Positions 15,641-23,953 of a DNA stretch of 64,000 nt are shown one piece after another; positions within the stretch are counted from its first letter, which is position 1; each line of letters begins with the position of its first letter. The DNA comes from Eubacteriales bacterium (lineage in GTDB: Bacteria > Bacillota > Clostridia > Lachnospirales > Lachnospiraceae): positions 186,001 through 250,000 of the forward strand of contig JAUNOY010000002.1 of assembly GCA_030536995.1 (NCBI GenBank), in the 5' to 3' direction. The notes under the pieces are model-generated. The model had not been told where the DNA came from. It made no database searches and was given only the letters and a program-made list of their open reading frames with translations. Position numbers and translations under genes: made by a program.

Positions 15641-16535
15641 ATCTTTTTTGCGTTCTTAATTCTCTTGGTGTGATTCCAAAATGTTTTTTAAACTGTCGGT
15701 TGAAATTGGACAGATTGTCGAAACCGACGCTTTCTGAGATTTCCAGAACGGTTCTTTCTGAATCTTTCAGTTCCTTGAAGGCGCTCTCCAGACGGTAGCG
15801 GTTCAGATAACCGATGAAGCTGGTGCCTGTCATCTGGCGGAACCATCGCATGAAATGGCTTTCGCTGTAGCCGCACTGTAAGGCAGCGTCCTGAATCCGG
15901 ATGGGATTCTGATAATTTTCTTCAATGTAGTTCAGGGCAAGCTTCAGCCGTTCCAGATGAAGAGGCTCTTCTGAAGAGGCTGAGTCCGTGTCGTTATAGC
16001 GGAGAATCAGGGAAAAAAACTGCATAATATCAGCTTTTACCCCAAGCTCGAAACCGGAAGGTCGTTTATCGCAGAGCTCGTCTGCGTCGTTGAGGCAGGA
16101 GGAAAATCGGTCATAATGGGCATCCTGCGAAGTGATACAGACAGGAAAGGAAATCCGGTTGTTTAAAAGAGGGAGAAGATACTTCTGGCTGCAGACGTCC
16201 ACCACATTGCTTCCAAGGAATTCCATGTCAAAAATAATATTTTCGTATTCCATCCGCTGTCCCTTAATCTGACTCAGACCGTGGAGGTGTCCGGGCGGAA
16301 CAAGGATGATATCTCCTGCGTGTATTTCAAAAGAGGAAAGATCCACCTGAGCCATCCCCACTCCTTTCTTAATGTAAATAATTTCCATAGTATCCTGCCA
16401 GTGAAGGAAAACCGAGGGGAAATCATCGGGGATGGTGCAGAGATATACATTGTAGGGAAACATGAATTCCGTATGTTTTTTTGTTTCGTGATATCCGGCG
16501 CCGTCTTTGGCCGGCGCGTTTGTTTGTTTCTTCAT
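15639..16535 (-). CDS. AraC-family transcriptional regulator
   Basis: A 298-residue regulator with an N-terminal cupin-like sensor domain (about 30-140: EIIYIKKGVGMAQVDLSSFE, ILVPPGHLHGL) and a C-terminal double helix-turn-helix (about 195-295: IRIQDAALQCGYSESHFMRW and ISESVGFDNLSNFNRQFKKH, FGITPREL). The sensor layout is usual for carbohydrate regulators. It is divergent from glgP and convergent with the GH31 gene, so both are plausible targets. The ATG at 16535 has only a weak ribosome site, and a later start cannot be excluded. Confidence 0.92.
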   Translation of the reverse strand: MKKQTNAPAKDGAGYHETKKHTEFMFPYNVYLCTIPDDFPSVFLHWQDTMEIIYIKKGVGMAQVDLSSFEIHAGDIILVPPGHLHGLSQIKGQRMEYENIIFDMEFLGSNVVDVCSQKYLLPLLNNRISFPVCITSQDAHYDRFSSCLNDADELCDKRPSGFELGVKADIMQFFSLILRYNDTDSASSEEPLHLERLKLALNYIEENYQNPIRIQDAALQCGYSESHFMRWFRQMTGTSFIGYLNRYRLESAFKELKDSERTVLEISESVGFDNLSNFNRQFKKHFGITPRELRTQKR

Positions 16536-16592
16536 AATGATAGGATTGTATCATATGTTGGCGAGATTGTACAGGCATTGTTCGTGGAGAAA

Positions 16593-16601
16593 TGGTATAA
16601 T
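16593..16601 (+). promoter_or_regulatory. Extended -10 promoter of glgP
   Basis: TGG-TATAAT (16593-16601) lies in the divergent araC-type/glgP gap. No good -35 sits at 17 bp, which fits a promoter that needs an activator such as the divergent AraC-type protein. Confidence 0.45.
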
Positions 16602-16673
16602 ATATTTAACAGATGAGAGACAAACAAAAAACGGAAAGAAACAAAAGTTGTGTAATAGAAAGGGGATTTCAAC

Positions 16674-18935
16674 ATGATGTTAGAAAAAAGACTGGAAGCT
16701 CTTTGCGGAAAGAAGATTGCGGACAGCAGCTATGAAGAGCTTTACAAAGCATTGATGACAGTTGTAAAAGAAGAAAGCAAAAATCAGGAAAAAGAAGTAA
16801 AGGGACGTAAGTTATATTATATCTCTGCAGAGTTCCTCATTGGAAAGCTGTTAAGCAATAATTTGATTAATCTCGGAATGTATGAGGAAATCAACGCCAT
16901 TCTGGAGAAAAACGGAAAGTCTATGGCGGAGCTTGAGGAAGCAGAGCCGGAACCAAGTCTTGGAAATGGCGGTCTTGGACGTCTGGCAGCCTGTTTTCTG
17001 GATTCTCTGGCAACTTTGAATCTGCCCGGAGACGGAGTAGGGCTTCGCTACCACTGCGGATTGTTCCGCCAGAATTTCAGGGATAATTCACAGAACGAAA
17101 CTCCGGATTACTGGCTGAACGCGGCGCAGTGGGCAGAGGATACAGGAAAGATTTATCCGGTAAGTCTTGCAGGAAAAGAATACGAAGCGCGTCTTTATCA
17201 GCTTGATGTCACAGGCTATAACGGACGTACCAATAAACTGAATCTGTTTGATCTGGATACGGTAGATGAAAGCATCATCGGTACAGGCATCGAATTTGAC
17301 AAAAACGCTATAGACAAAAATCTGACCTTATTCTTATATCCGGATGACAGTGATGATGCAGGACGTAAGCTTCGTATTTACCAACAGTATCTTATGGTCA
17401 GCGCAGGTGCGCAGATGATTCTTGAGGAGTGCCGGGAAAGAGGCTGTGATTTCCATAATCTTGCAGATTTTGCGGCGATTCAGATTAACGATACTCATCC
17501 GTCCATGGTGATTCCGGAGCTGATTCGTCTTCTTATGGAAAAGGGAATCGCATTTGAGGAAGCTGCAGAAATCGTGACAAATACCTGTGCGTACACGAAC
17601 CACACCATTCTTGCAGAAGCTCTGGAAAAATGGCCGGTTTCCTATCTGGAGGAGGTAGTTCCGCAGTTGATGCCTGTAATCCGTAAACTGGATGCTCTTG
17701 CAGGAGAAAAGACGGAAGATAAGAGTACCGCTATCATTGACGACAACAATCTGGTACATATGGCGCATATGGATATTCATTTCACACACAGTACAAACGG
17801 TGTAGCTGCCCTTCATACGGAAATCTTGAAAAACAGTGAGCTGCACAATTTCTATGAGATGTATCCGGAGAAGTTTAATAATAAGACAAACGGAATTACA
17901 TTCAGAAGATGGCTTCTGTCCTGCAATCGGGAGCTGACCGCATATATTGAGAGTCTGATCGGTGACGGATTTAAGAAGGATGCTATGGAATTAAAGAAAC
18001 TGGGCGCATATCTGAATGATAGGAAAGTACTGGAAAAAATCATGGAGATTAAGGCGGACAACAAGGTAAAGCTTGCTCGTTGGCTCAAAGAAAAACAGGG
18101 TGTGACTGTGAACCCGAAATCCATGTTTACGATTCAGTCCAAGAGACTCCATGAGTATAAGCGTCAGCAGTTAAATCTTTTATACCTTATTCATCAATAT
18201 TATGAGATTAAAAGCGGACATCTTCCGGCAGCGCCGATTACTGCAATTTTTGGCGCAAAGGCAGCTCCTGCCTATGTCACTGCAAAAAATATTATCCATG
18301 CGCTCCTGACTTTATCTAAGGTGATTGCTGCGGATCCGGAGGTTTCCAAATGGATTCAGGTTGTTATGATTGAAAATTATAATGTGACGGCAGCCGAAAA
18401 AATGATTCCTGCCTGCGACCTTTCTGAGCAGATAAGTCTTGCTTCCAAGGAAGCTTCCGGTACAGGAAATATGAAATTTATGCTTAACGGAGCGGTTACT
18501 CTGGGTACTCTTGACGGCGCAAATGTGGAAATCGCAGACTGTGTGGGAAATGAAAATATTTATATTTTCGGCCAGTGCAGTGAACAGGTTATCCGCCGCT
18601 ATGAAAAAGGCGATTACTGCGCGCGCGAGTGGTATGAAACAGATGCAAATATCCGCCGTGCAGTTGATTTCCTCACCGGAAAAGAAATGATGGAAATGGG
18701 AAATGCAGATAGCCTGAACAGTCTGAAAAACGAACTGGTAGGAAAAGACTGGTTCCAGACCTTCCCGGATTTCAATGCCTATGTTGTACGGAAAAATCAG
18801 GCGATAGCAGATTATGCTGTTAATCCTGAGAAATGGGCAAAAATGGCGCTCAAAAACATCAGCGAAGCAGGGTTCTTCTCCTCCGACAGAACCATTGCAG
18901 AATATGATAAAGATATCTGGCATCTGGGAGAGTAA
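16674..18935 (+). CDS. glgP: Glycogen/alpha-glucan phosphorylase
   Basis: Releases glucose-1-phosphate from alpha-1,4-glucan ends using phosphate and pyridoxal phosphate. The 753-residue GT35 protein shows YYISAEFLIGKLLSNNLINL, EPSLGNGGLGRLAACFLDS, NDTHPSM, KRLHEYKRQQLN and the cofactor loop EASGTGNMKF with the likely PLP lysine K601. It is shorter than E. coli MalP (797) but all core motifs are present. With the debranching-enzyme and malQ copies nearby decayed, it could only shorten outer chains unless those functions lie elsewhere. Either ATG 16674 or 16677 could start it; AAAGGGG precedes both. Ends at the hairpin at 18951-18982. Confidence 0.95.
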   Translation: MMLEKRLEALCGKKIADSSYEELYKALMTVVKEESKNQEKEVKGRKLYYISAEFLIGKLLSNNLINLGMYEEINAILEKNGKSMAELEEAEPEPSLGNGGLGRLAACFLDSLATLNLPGDGVGLRYHCGLFRQNFRDNSQNETPDYWLNAAQWAEDTGKIYPVSLAGKEYEARLYQLDVTGYNGRTNKLNLFDLDTVDESIIGTGIEFDKNAIDKNLTLFLYPDDSDDAGRKLRIYQQYLMVSAGAQMILEECRERGCDFHNLADFAAIQINDTHPSMVIPELIRLLMEKGIAFEEAAEIVTNTCAYTNHTILAEALEKWPVSYLEEVVPQLMPVIRKLDALAGEKTEDKSTAIIDDNNLVHMAHMDIHFTHSTNGVAALHTEILKNSELHNFYEMYPEKFNNKTNGITFRRWLLSCNRELTAYIESLIGDGFKKDAMELKKLGAYLNDRKVLEKIMEIKADNKVKLARWLKEKQGVTVNPKSMFTIQSKRLHEYKRQQLNLLYLIHQYYEIKSGHLPAAPITAIFGAKAAPAYVTAKNIIHALLTLSKVIAADPEVSKWIQVVMIENYNVTAAEKMIPACDLSEQISLASKEASGTGNMKFMLNGAVTLGTLDGANVEIADCVGNENIYIFGQCSEQVIRRYEKGDYCAREWYETDANIRRAVDFLTGKEMMEMGNADSLNSLKNELVGKDWFQTFPDFNAYVVRKNQAIADYAVNPEKWAKMALKNISEAGFFSSDRTIAEYDKDIWHLGE

Positions 18936-18950
18936 CATATATGGATGTCA

Positions 18951-18982
18951 AAAAAGCCCCGCTTCCATGTGCGGGGCTTTTT
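18951..18982. terminator. Bidirectional terminator between glgP and the carbamate kinase gene
   Basis: AAAAAGCCCCGC (18951-18962) pairs with GCGGGGCTTTTT (18971-18982), with A and T tracts on both sides, serving convergent genes. Confidence 0.92.
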
Positions 18983-19000
18983 AAATAAGGCTTAACACTT

Positions 19001-19933
19001 TTATTTAATGATAGTACCTGTTTTTTCTTCGTAGCCATCTTTCGCATGAGCAATGTCTGTAATGATGGTACGGCGTCCTTCACCTTTGGAGATGAAGGAG
19101 ATTCCTGCTTCAAACTTCGGAAGCATGGAGCCCGGAGCAAACTGGTTTTCTTCCATGTGTTTTCTGGCTTCTTCAACAGAGAGGGTATCCAGAAATTCTT
19201 CGCTGTCTTTACCGAGGTTCAGGCTTACTTTCTCAACACTTGTAAGGATGAGAAGTGTATCTGCATTTAATTCTTCTGCAAGGAGTCCTGCAGCAAGGTC
19301 TTTCTCAATGATTGCACTTGCACCGTGGAGATTGATTCCCTGCTCAAGAACAGGGATACCGCCACCGCCTGCTGCGATAACAACCTGACCCGCTTCTGTC
19401 AGAGCGCGTACGGTCTCGATTTCGACAATGCGCTGTGGCTTCGGAGCAGCAACGATTCGCTTGAAGCTTCCGTCAGCAAGTTTTGTAACAAAATTGCCTT
19501 TCTGTTCTTCGGCATCAGCCTCCTCAGCAGTTAATACACGACCGATAATTTTTTCAGGTTCTGCAAAAGCGTCATCATAGGGATCAATGACAACCTGTGT
19601 CAGAATACTGCTCACCGGTTTATAAATACCGCGGGAGATAAGCTCGGCGCGGATAGAGTTCTGAAGATCATAACCGATATAGCCCTGGCTCATTGCGGAG
19701 CAGACGGACATCGGGGCAAAGGTGTAATTCGGATGTGCTTTACCGAACTCATTCATGGCTGTGTGAATCATACCGATCTGTGGGCCGTTGCTGTGGGTAA
19801 TTACTACGCGTGCGCCTTCTTCTACAAGGTCTGCGATAGCCTTAGCTGCCTGTTTCGTTGCATCTTTCTGTTCCGGAAGAGTGGTTCCAAGCGCTCTGTG
19901 ACCTAATGCAACGACTACGATTTTTTCGCTCAT
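19001..19933 (-). CDS. arcC: Carbamate kinase
   Basis: Interconverts carbamoyl phosphate plus ADP with carbamate plus ATP. The 310-residue amino-acid-kinase-fold protein matches the family at VVITHSNGPQIGMI, CSAMSQGYIGYDLQN, SILTQVVIDPYDDAF, AAGGGGIPV, IEKDLAAGLLAEEL, LILTSVEKV and FAPGSMLPKFEA. The usual N-terminal GGNA phosphate loop is replaced by GHRA (VVALGHRALG), a change in an otherwise conserved site. No arginine deiminase or ornithine carbamoyltransferase gene is adjacent, so it is a single-gene unit; the source of carbamoyl phosphate is unknown. A GAGG ribosome site precedes the ATG. Confidence 0.93.
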   Translation of the reverse strand: MSEKIVVVALGHRALGTTLPEQKDATKQAAKAIADLVEEGARVVITHSNGPQIGMIHTAMNEFGKAHPNYTFAPMSVCSAMSQGYIGYDLQNSIRAELISRGIYKPVSSILTQVVIDPYDDAFAEPEKIIGRVLTAEEADAEEQKGNFVTKLADGSFKRIVAAPKPQRIVEIETVRALTEAGQVVIAAGGGGIPVLEQGINLHGASAIIEKDLAAGLLAEELNADTLLILTSVEKVSLNLGKDSEEFLDTLSVEEARKHMEENQFAPGSMLPKFEAGISFISKGEGRRTIITDIAHAKDGYEEKTGTIIK

Positions 19934-20004
19934 AGAAAATACCTCGTTTCTTAGATTTTATGCATAATATTAATGTAAAAACAATTTGCAGCTTTTCACA
20001 TATG

Positions 20005-20150
20005 TTGCTGTGAACAGCGATCAATATGTTATATTATAAAAGAACAGATGGGGAATTGCAATAGAAGATTGTTTAAAACAACGTTGTCGTTAAAAATATT
20101 TGGAAAACAAACAGCCTCCGTGTTTGGGAACGGAGGCTGCTGCTTTTTTG
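20005..20150 (+). ncRNA. Possible small RNA or leader transcript
   Basis: A TTGCTG (20005-20010) and TTATAT/TATATT (about 20029-20035) promoter-like pair, spacing 18-19 bp, lies about 110 bp upstream of a strong hairpin: CAGCCTCCGT (20112-20121) with ACGGAGGCTG (20130-20139) and T6 (20144-20149). No protein gene fits between them. A transcript of about 110 nt ending at the hairpin is possible; the hairpin might also end transcripts from the minus side. Confidence 0.3.
20112..20149. terminator. Strong hairpin with T-run in the arcC to surface-protein gap
   Basis: A perfect 10-bp stem with an 8-nt loop followed by CTGC and T6. On the other strand it is followed by TTTGTTTT, so it could act both ways. 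Confidence 0.7.
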
Positions 20151-20166
20151 AGGGGGGAGATAGAGA

Positions 20167-20253
20167 GTGGTATTTCATCTATCCAAGACATATTATATAA
20201 GTAAAATGTGTGCAAAGTATGTCTCATTTCTAAAAGAAATAGAAATTTTCTAA
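20167..20253 (+). CDS. Possible small protein, 28 residues
   Basis: A GTG start 7 nt after GGGGGGAG (20153-20160) opens a short frame beginning MVFHLSKTYYISK and ending at TAA 20251. There is no recognisable family and no other support. It is the only coding candidate in this region besides a 7-codon frame at 20424-20447 (ATGCCTATG... to TAA) behind AAGGAG. A perfect 8-bp inverted repeat, TATTTCTG/CAGAAATA, lies at 20330-20351. Confidence 0.2.
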   Translation: MVFHLSKTYYISKMCAKYVSFLKEIEIF

Positions 20254-20508
20254 ATTAATTTTAAAATCTGTTCGGATTTCCATTCATATCTTGTAATTGC
20301 CGGTAGAACGTGATAAGGTAAACACATCTTATTTCTGTATCTTCAGAAATAGAATCTTTCACAATGCCGAATCGGCGCAGATATCCTTTTTATGAAATGA
20401 AATGACTAAATATGGAAGGAGCGATGCCTATGAATGTTCTGTTTTAATGCAGATATTGTTGGATGGACTTTTGACCGGTAATTGTTTGACCGGAGATATG
20501 GAGCGATT

Positions 20509-22386
20509 ATGAAAAACAGAATATGGAAGCGGGCGAAGAGCCTGGGGTTATCGGCAATTCTTTTTACAGCAGCTGTTTGTGGAAATTGGGGACAGACTGC
20601 AGAGATAAAGGCATCCAATGTGGATAAAGAAGAACTGGGTATTGTACAGACTGCACAGTGGATGGAGGGAGAAGCGTTCAGAGCGGCTATAAGTATGGAA
20701 GTGAATGGACTTCTGGCGTACAGGGAGAATCATATACAGAGGCCGGATGTGCAGGAAGAATCGGATTTGCCGCAGGAAGAAACAGTAGAAGGGGTTACGG
20801 AGGAACCGGCAGATTCTGCGCAGTCATGCAGAAGGGAGGAATACAGAGATTCCGAACCTGGACAGGAAGAATGGCAGGAGGAAGGAACTGTGATGGAAGA
20901 AGAATTCCCCGAACAGGAGACCCGGACAGAACAGGAAGAGTGGGAAGAGTTAAAGGAAGAGGAGTATGAGGAAGCTTGTGCTGCAGGATATGCAGGGAAA
21001 GAACCGGTTTTTGAGGAGGGATATGAGGAGGTTCCTCAGGGAGGAGCTGAGAATCCGGAAATACAGCTTCTGGTGGAAAATTATATTTCGGAATTTTTTC
21101 AGCCGATAGAAGACACTATGCCAGAGAGCAGCTGGATTGAAGAAGTAAATGCAGTGAATCAGAAGGGAGAAGCGGTTGTTCTTTATAAGGTTGTATATCC
21201 TGTGAAGCTGTCTGAACTTACAGAAGACAGGCTGCGTCTTGATTTTGAAGCTGTGCTGAGAGAAGAGTACAGATATCCGGCAGCGGTAAGCAGCTTTCCG
21301 ATCAGTCAGGATGAGCCTTTGAATAAAGATTGCGCAGGAACGGGTATGCATCTTCTGGAAATACGGGGGATGGACAGCACGATTCTGGCACAGGGGACAG
21401 CTCCTGTTCTTGAGGTGGCAGAAGGAACAGCAGATTTTGAATTAAAATTAAAGTCGCGTGTACGGGAAATAAAAGCGGGAAATTCCTGTGTGTATGAAAT
21501 GCAGGCAGTCAATACGGGAGATATGAACCTGAAAGATATTGTGATAAAGAGTGAGTTTGAATCTCAGAGAACAGATCCGGGACAGATAAAGGCTGTATGG
21601 GAAGCCGGTCAGGGAGTCCAGGTTCAGGGGAGGCAGGCGGTTATTCCCGCGCTGGGCAGAGGAGAAACGGTAAGCCTTTATATGACAGTTCAGCTTGGTG
21701 AAGGAGAGGAGGGAAGATTTGTACATAAGGTTACAGCTCAGGCTGCCAGTCCCCAAAAAGAAGGAGAAATAATAAGAAAGGAAGTTCTTACGGAAGTGAA
21801 TATTATTCCTCTGAAAGCAGATTTTACAGTGGAAAAGACAGCGGATCGCACAGAGGCTTATCCCGGAGATACTGTTAATTATCAGATTTGTATTCGCAAT
21901 ACAGGAGAACGCACACTTCATTCTGTTTTGAGTACAGAGCGGTTTCTGGGAGCAAGTGTGCAGGCAAAGTTTCTCCCGAAAGAGGGCGTGACTTTAAATG
22001 CTTCAGGTACACAGGCTCTGATTGAAAAGATTGCACCCGGGGAGACGTTTGCCCTGCAGGCGTCAGTAACTCTTCCTCAGTATGTTACTTCGCAGGAACT
22101 GATCAATCAGGTGACAGTTATTTCTAAAGAAACAGGGACCAAAACTTATGAGTCGCAGTCAAGAGTGAATGTGACAATGTATACGCCGACTCCGACGATA
22201 AATCCATATAATGGTTATCAGGTGGATTATCAGTCTTCAGGGCTGGGAAAAAGCGCATATTCGTCATCCTCTCAGCCAAAGACAGGGGATAATACGGAGA
22301 TTAGAGGGTTCCTCATGCTTTTAAGCCTTGCGGTTTTGGCAGCGGCAGGCGTTTTTTGGAAGCGGAAAGGAAAAAGCAGTGATTGA
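20509..22386 (+). CDS. Secreted surface protein with DUF11-like repeats and sortase-like anchor
   Basis: A 625-residue protein. Residues 1-35 are a signal peptide; about 75-170 is strongly acidic and rich in glutamate; about 300-420 and 420-560 are two beta-sandwich repeats of the DUF11 type (VYEMQAVNTGDMNLKDIVI and KTADRTEAYPGDTVNYQICI, RNTGERTLHSV). The C-terminus has QPKTGD, a hydrophobic helix and KRKGKSSD, a cell-wall sorting signal of the clostridial (S/P/N)PxTG kind. Role: probably a wall-attached adhesin or structural protein; no sortase gene is in the window. ATG 20509 is preferred over an in-frame TTG at 20482 because GGAG lies 6 nt upstream. Confidence 0.82.
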   Translation: MKNRIWKRAKSLGLSAILFTAAVCGNWGQTAEIKASNVDKEELGIVQTAQWMEGEAFRAAISMEVNGLLAYRENHIQRPDVQEESDLPQEETVEGVTEEPADSAQSCRREEYRDSEPGQEEWQEEGTVMEEEFPEQETRTEQEEWEELKEEEYEEACAAGYAGKEPVFEEGYEEVPQGGAENPEIQLLVENYISEFFQPIEDTMPESSWIEEVNAVNQKGEAVVLYKVVYPVKLSELTEDRLRLDFEAVLREEYRYPAAVSSFPISQDEPLNKDCAGTGMHLLEIRGMDSTILAQGTAPVLEVAEGTADFELKLKSRVREIKAGNSCVYEMQAVNTGDMNLKDIVIKSEFESQRTDPGQIKAVWEAGQGVQVQGRQAVIPALGRGETVSLYMTVQLGEGEEGRFVHKVTAQAASPQKEGEIIRKEVLTEVNIIPLKADFTVEKTADRTEAYPGDTVNYQICIRNTGERTLHSVLSTERFLGASVQAKFLPKEGVTLNASGTQALIEKIAPGETFALQASVTLPQYVTSQELINQVTVISKETGTKTYESQSRVNVTMYTPTPTINPYNGYQVDYQSSGLGKSAYSSSSQPKTGDNTEIRGFLMLLSLAVLAAAGVFWKRKGKSSD

Positions 22387-22478
22387 AAAGGCGGTTTAGG
22401 TGTGATATTCTAATAAGGAGTATAATTTGATGCTGTGAAAGAGGAACAGCAATCAAAATTACGACAGGAGGCAGTATC

Positions 22479-23936
22479 ATGAAATTACTATCTTTATTAG
22501 AACGTCTGGATTACACCTGCCTGCAGGGAAGTACAGACAGGGATGTGACCACTGTTGTTTACGATTCTAGAAAAGTTGAAATGGATTCCCTTTTTATCTG
22601 TATCCGAGGCGCTGTTGTCGATGGACATAAATTTATTCCGGATGTACTGGAAAAAGGGGCGAAGACCCTGGTGGTGGAGGAACCGGTAGAGGCACCGGAG
22701 GATGTCACTGTTATTCTTGTAAAGGATACCCGCTATGCGATGGCGTTTATTTCAGCAGCTTATTTCGGATATCCGGCAGAAGAATTGAAGGTCATCGGTA
22801 TTACAGGTACCAAGGGAAAGACGACAACTACATATATGGTGAAGTCCATTCTGGAGAATGCCGGGTATAAGGTAGGACTTATCGGAACGATTGAAGCAAT
22901 TATAGGTGATAAGGTGATTCCGGCTGCTAATACAACTCCGGAGTCTTATGTTGTACAGGAATATTTTCGTGAAATGGCGGATGCCGGATGCGATTGTGTG
23001 GTTATGGAGGTTTCCTCTCAGGGGCTGATGCTTCACAGAACGCAGGGTTTTGTGTTCGATTTCGGTATTTTTACAAATATTGAACCGGATCATATCGGAC
23101 CAAATGAACATAGGGATTTTGACCATTATCTCAGATGCAAATCCATGCTTCTGAAGCAGTGCAGGGTAGGGATTGTAAACAGAGACGATGAACATTTCCG
23201 GCAGATAATCGAAGGGCATACCTGTGAATTGGAAACCTACGGATTTTCACCGGATGCGGATTTGCGTGCAGAGGACGCAAAACTGATCGGAGGAAAGGGA
23301 TATCTGGGAATTTCCTATCATCTTCGCGGACTCCTTGATTTTCCGGTAGAAATTGATATTCCTGGTAAATTCAGTATTTACAACTCTTTGACAGCAATTG
23401 CAATTTGCCGTCATTTCAATGTTTCAGAGGAAAACATTATCAGAGCCCTGAAGGTGGCGAGGGTAAAGGGACGCATTGAGATGATTAAAGTATCGGACGA
23501 CTTTACTCTGATGATTGATTATGCGCATAATGCTATGGCGCTGGAGAGTCTTCTTGGAACTTTAAGAGAATATAACCCGCACAGACTTGTATGCCTGTTT
23601 GGATGCGGAGGCAATCGTTCCAGACTGCGTCGCTATGAAATGGGAGAGGTTTCCGGTCGTCTGGCAGACCTTACGATTATTACATCTGATAATCCCCGCA
23701 ATGAAGAACCACAGGCAATCATTGATGATATCAAGACAGGAATTGCGAAGACAGACGGTAGGTATGTTGAGATTATAGACAGAAAAGAAGCGATTGCCTA
23801 TGCAATTCATCACGGTGAGCCGGGAGACATTATTGTCCTTGCAGGAAAAGGACATGAGGATTATCAGGAAATCAAAGGAAAGAAATATCCTATGGATGAG
23901 CGTGTGCTGATCAGGGAGATTCTTGAAGGGAAATAA
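22479..23936 (+). CDS. murE: UDP-MurNAc-L-Ala-D-Glu:meso-diaminopimelate ligase
   Basis: Adds the third stem-peptide residue in peptidoglycan synthesis. The 485-residue Mur ligase has an N-terminal UDP-binding domain (VVYDSRKVEMDSLFICIRG), the ATP loop GITGTKGKTTTTYM near residue 107, and a C-terminal domain with DNPRNEEP (D404-R407), the motif that selects meso-diaminopimelate. This implies a DAP-type wall. It lies outside the dcw cluster, 17 bp ahead of priA, so murE-priA form one transcription unit. AGGAGG precedes the ATG; a bulged hairpin (about 22425-22458) lies in the leader just 5' of it. Confidence 0.96.
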   Translation: MKLLSLLERLDYTCLQGSTDRDVTTVVYDSRKVEMDSLFICIRGAVVDGHKFIPDVLEKGAKTLVVEEPVEAPEDVTVILVKDTRYAMAFISAAYFGYPAEELKVIGITGTKGKTTTTYMVKSILENAGYKVGLIGTIEAIIGDKVIPAANTTPESYVVQEYFREMADAGCDCVVMEVSSQGLMLHRTQGFVFDFGIFTNIEPDHIGPNEHRDFDHYLRCKSMLLKQCRVGIVNRDDEHFRQIIEGHTCELETYGFSPDADLRAEDAKLIGGKGYLGISYHLRGLLDFPVEIDIPGKFSIYNSLTAIAICRHFNVSEENIIRALKVARVKGRIEMIKVSDDFTLMIDYAHNAMALESLLGTLREYNPHRLVCLFGCGGNRSRLRRYEMGEVSGRLADLTIITSDNPRNEEPQAIIDDIKTGIAKTDGRYVEIIDRKEAIAYAIHHGEPGDIIVLAGKGHEDYQEIKGKKYPMDERVLIREILEGK

Positions 23937-23953
23937 AGAAAGAGCAGATTTCA

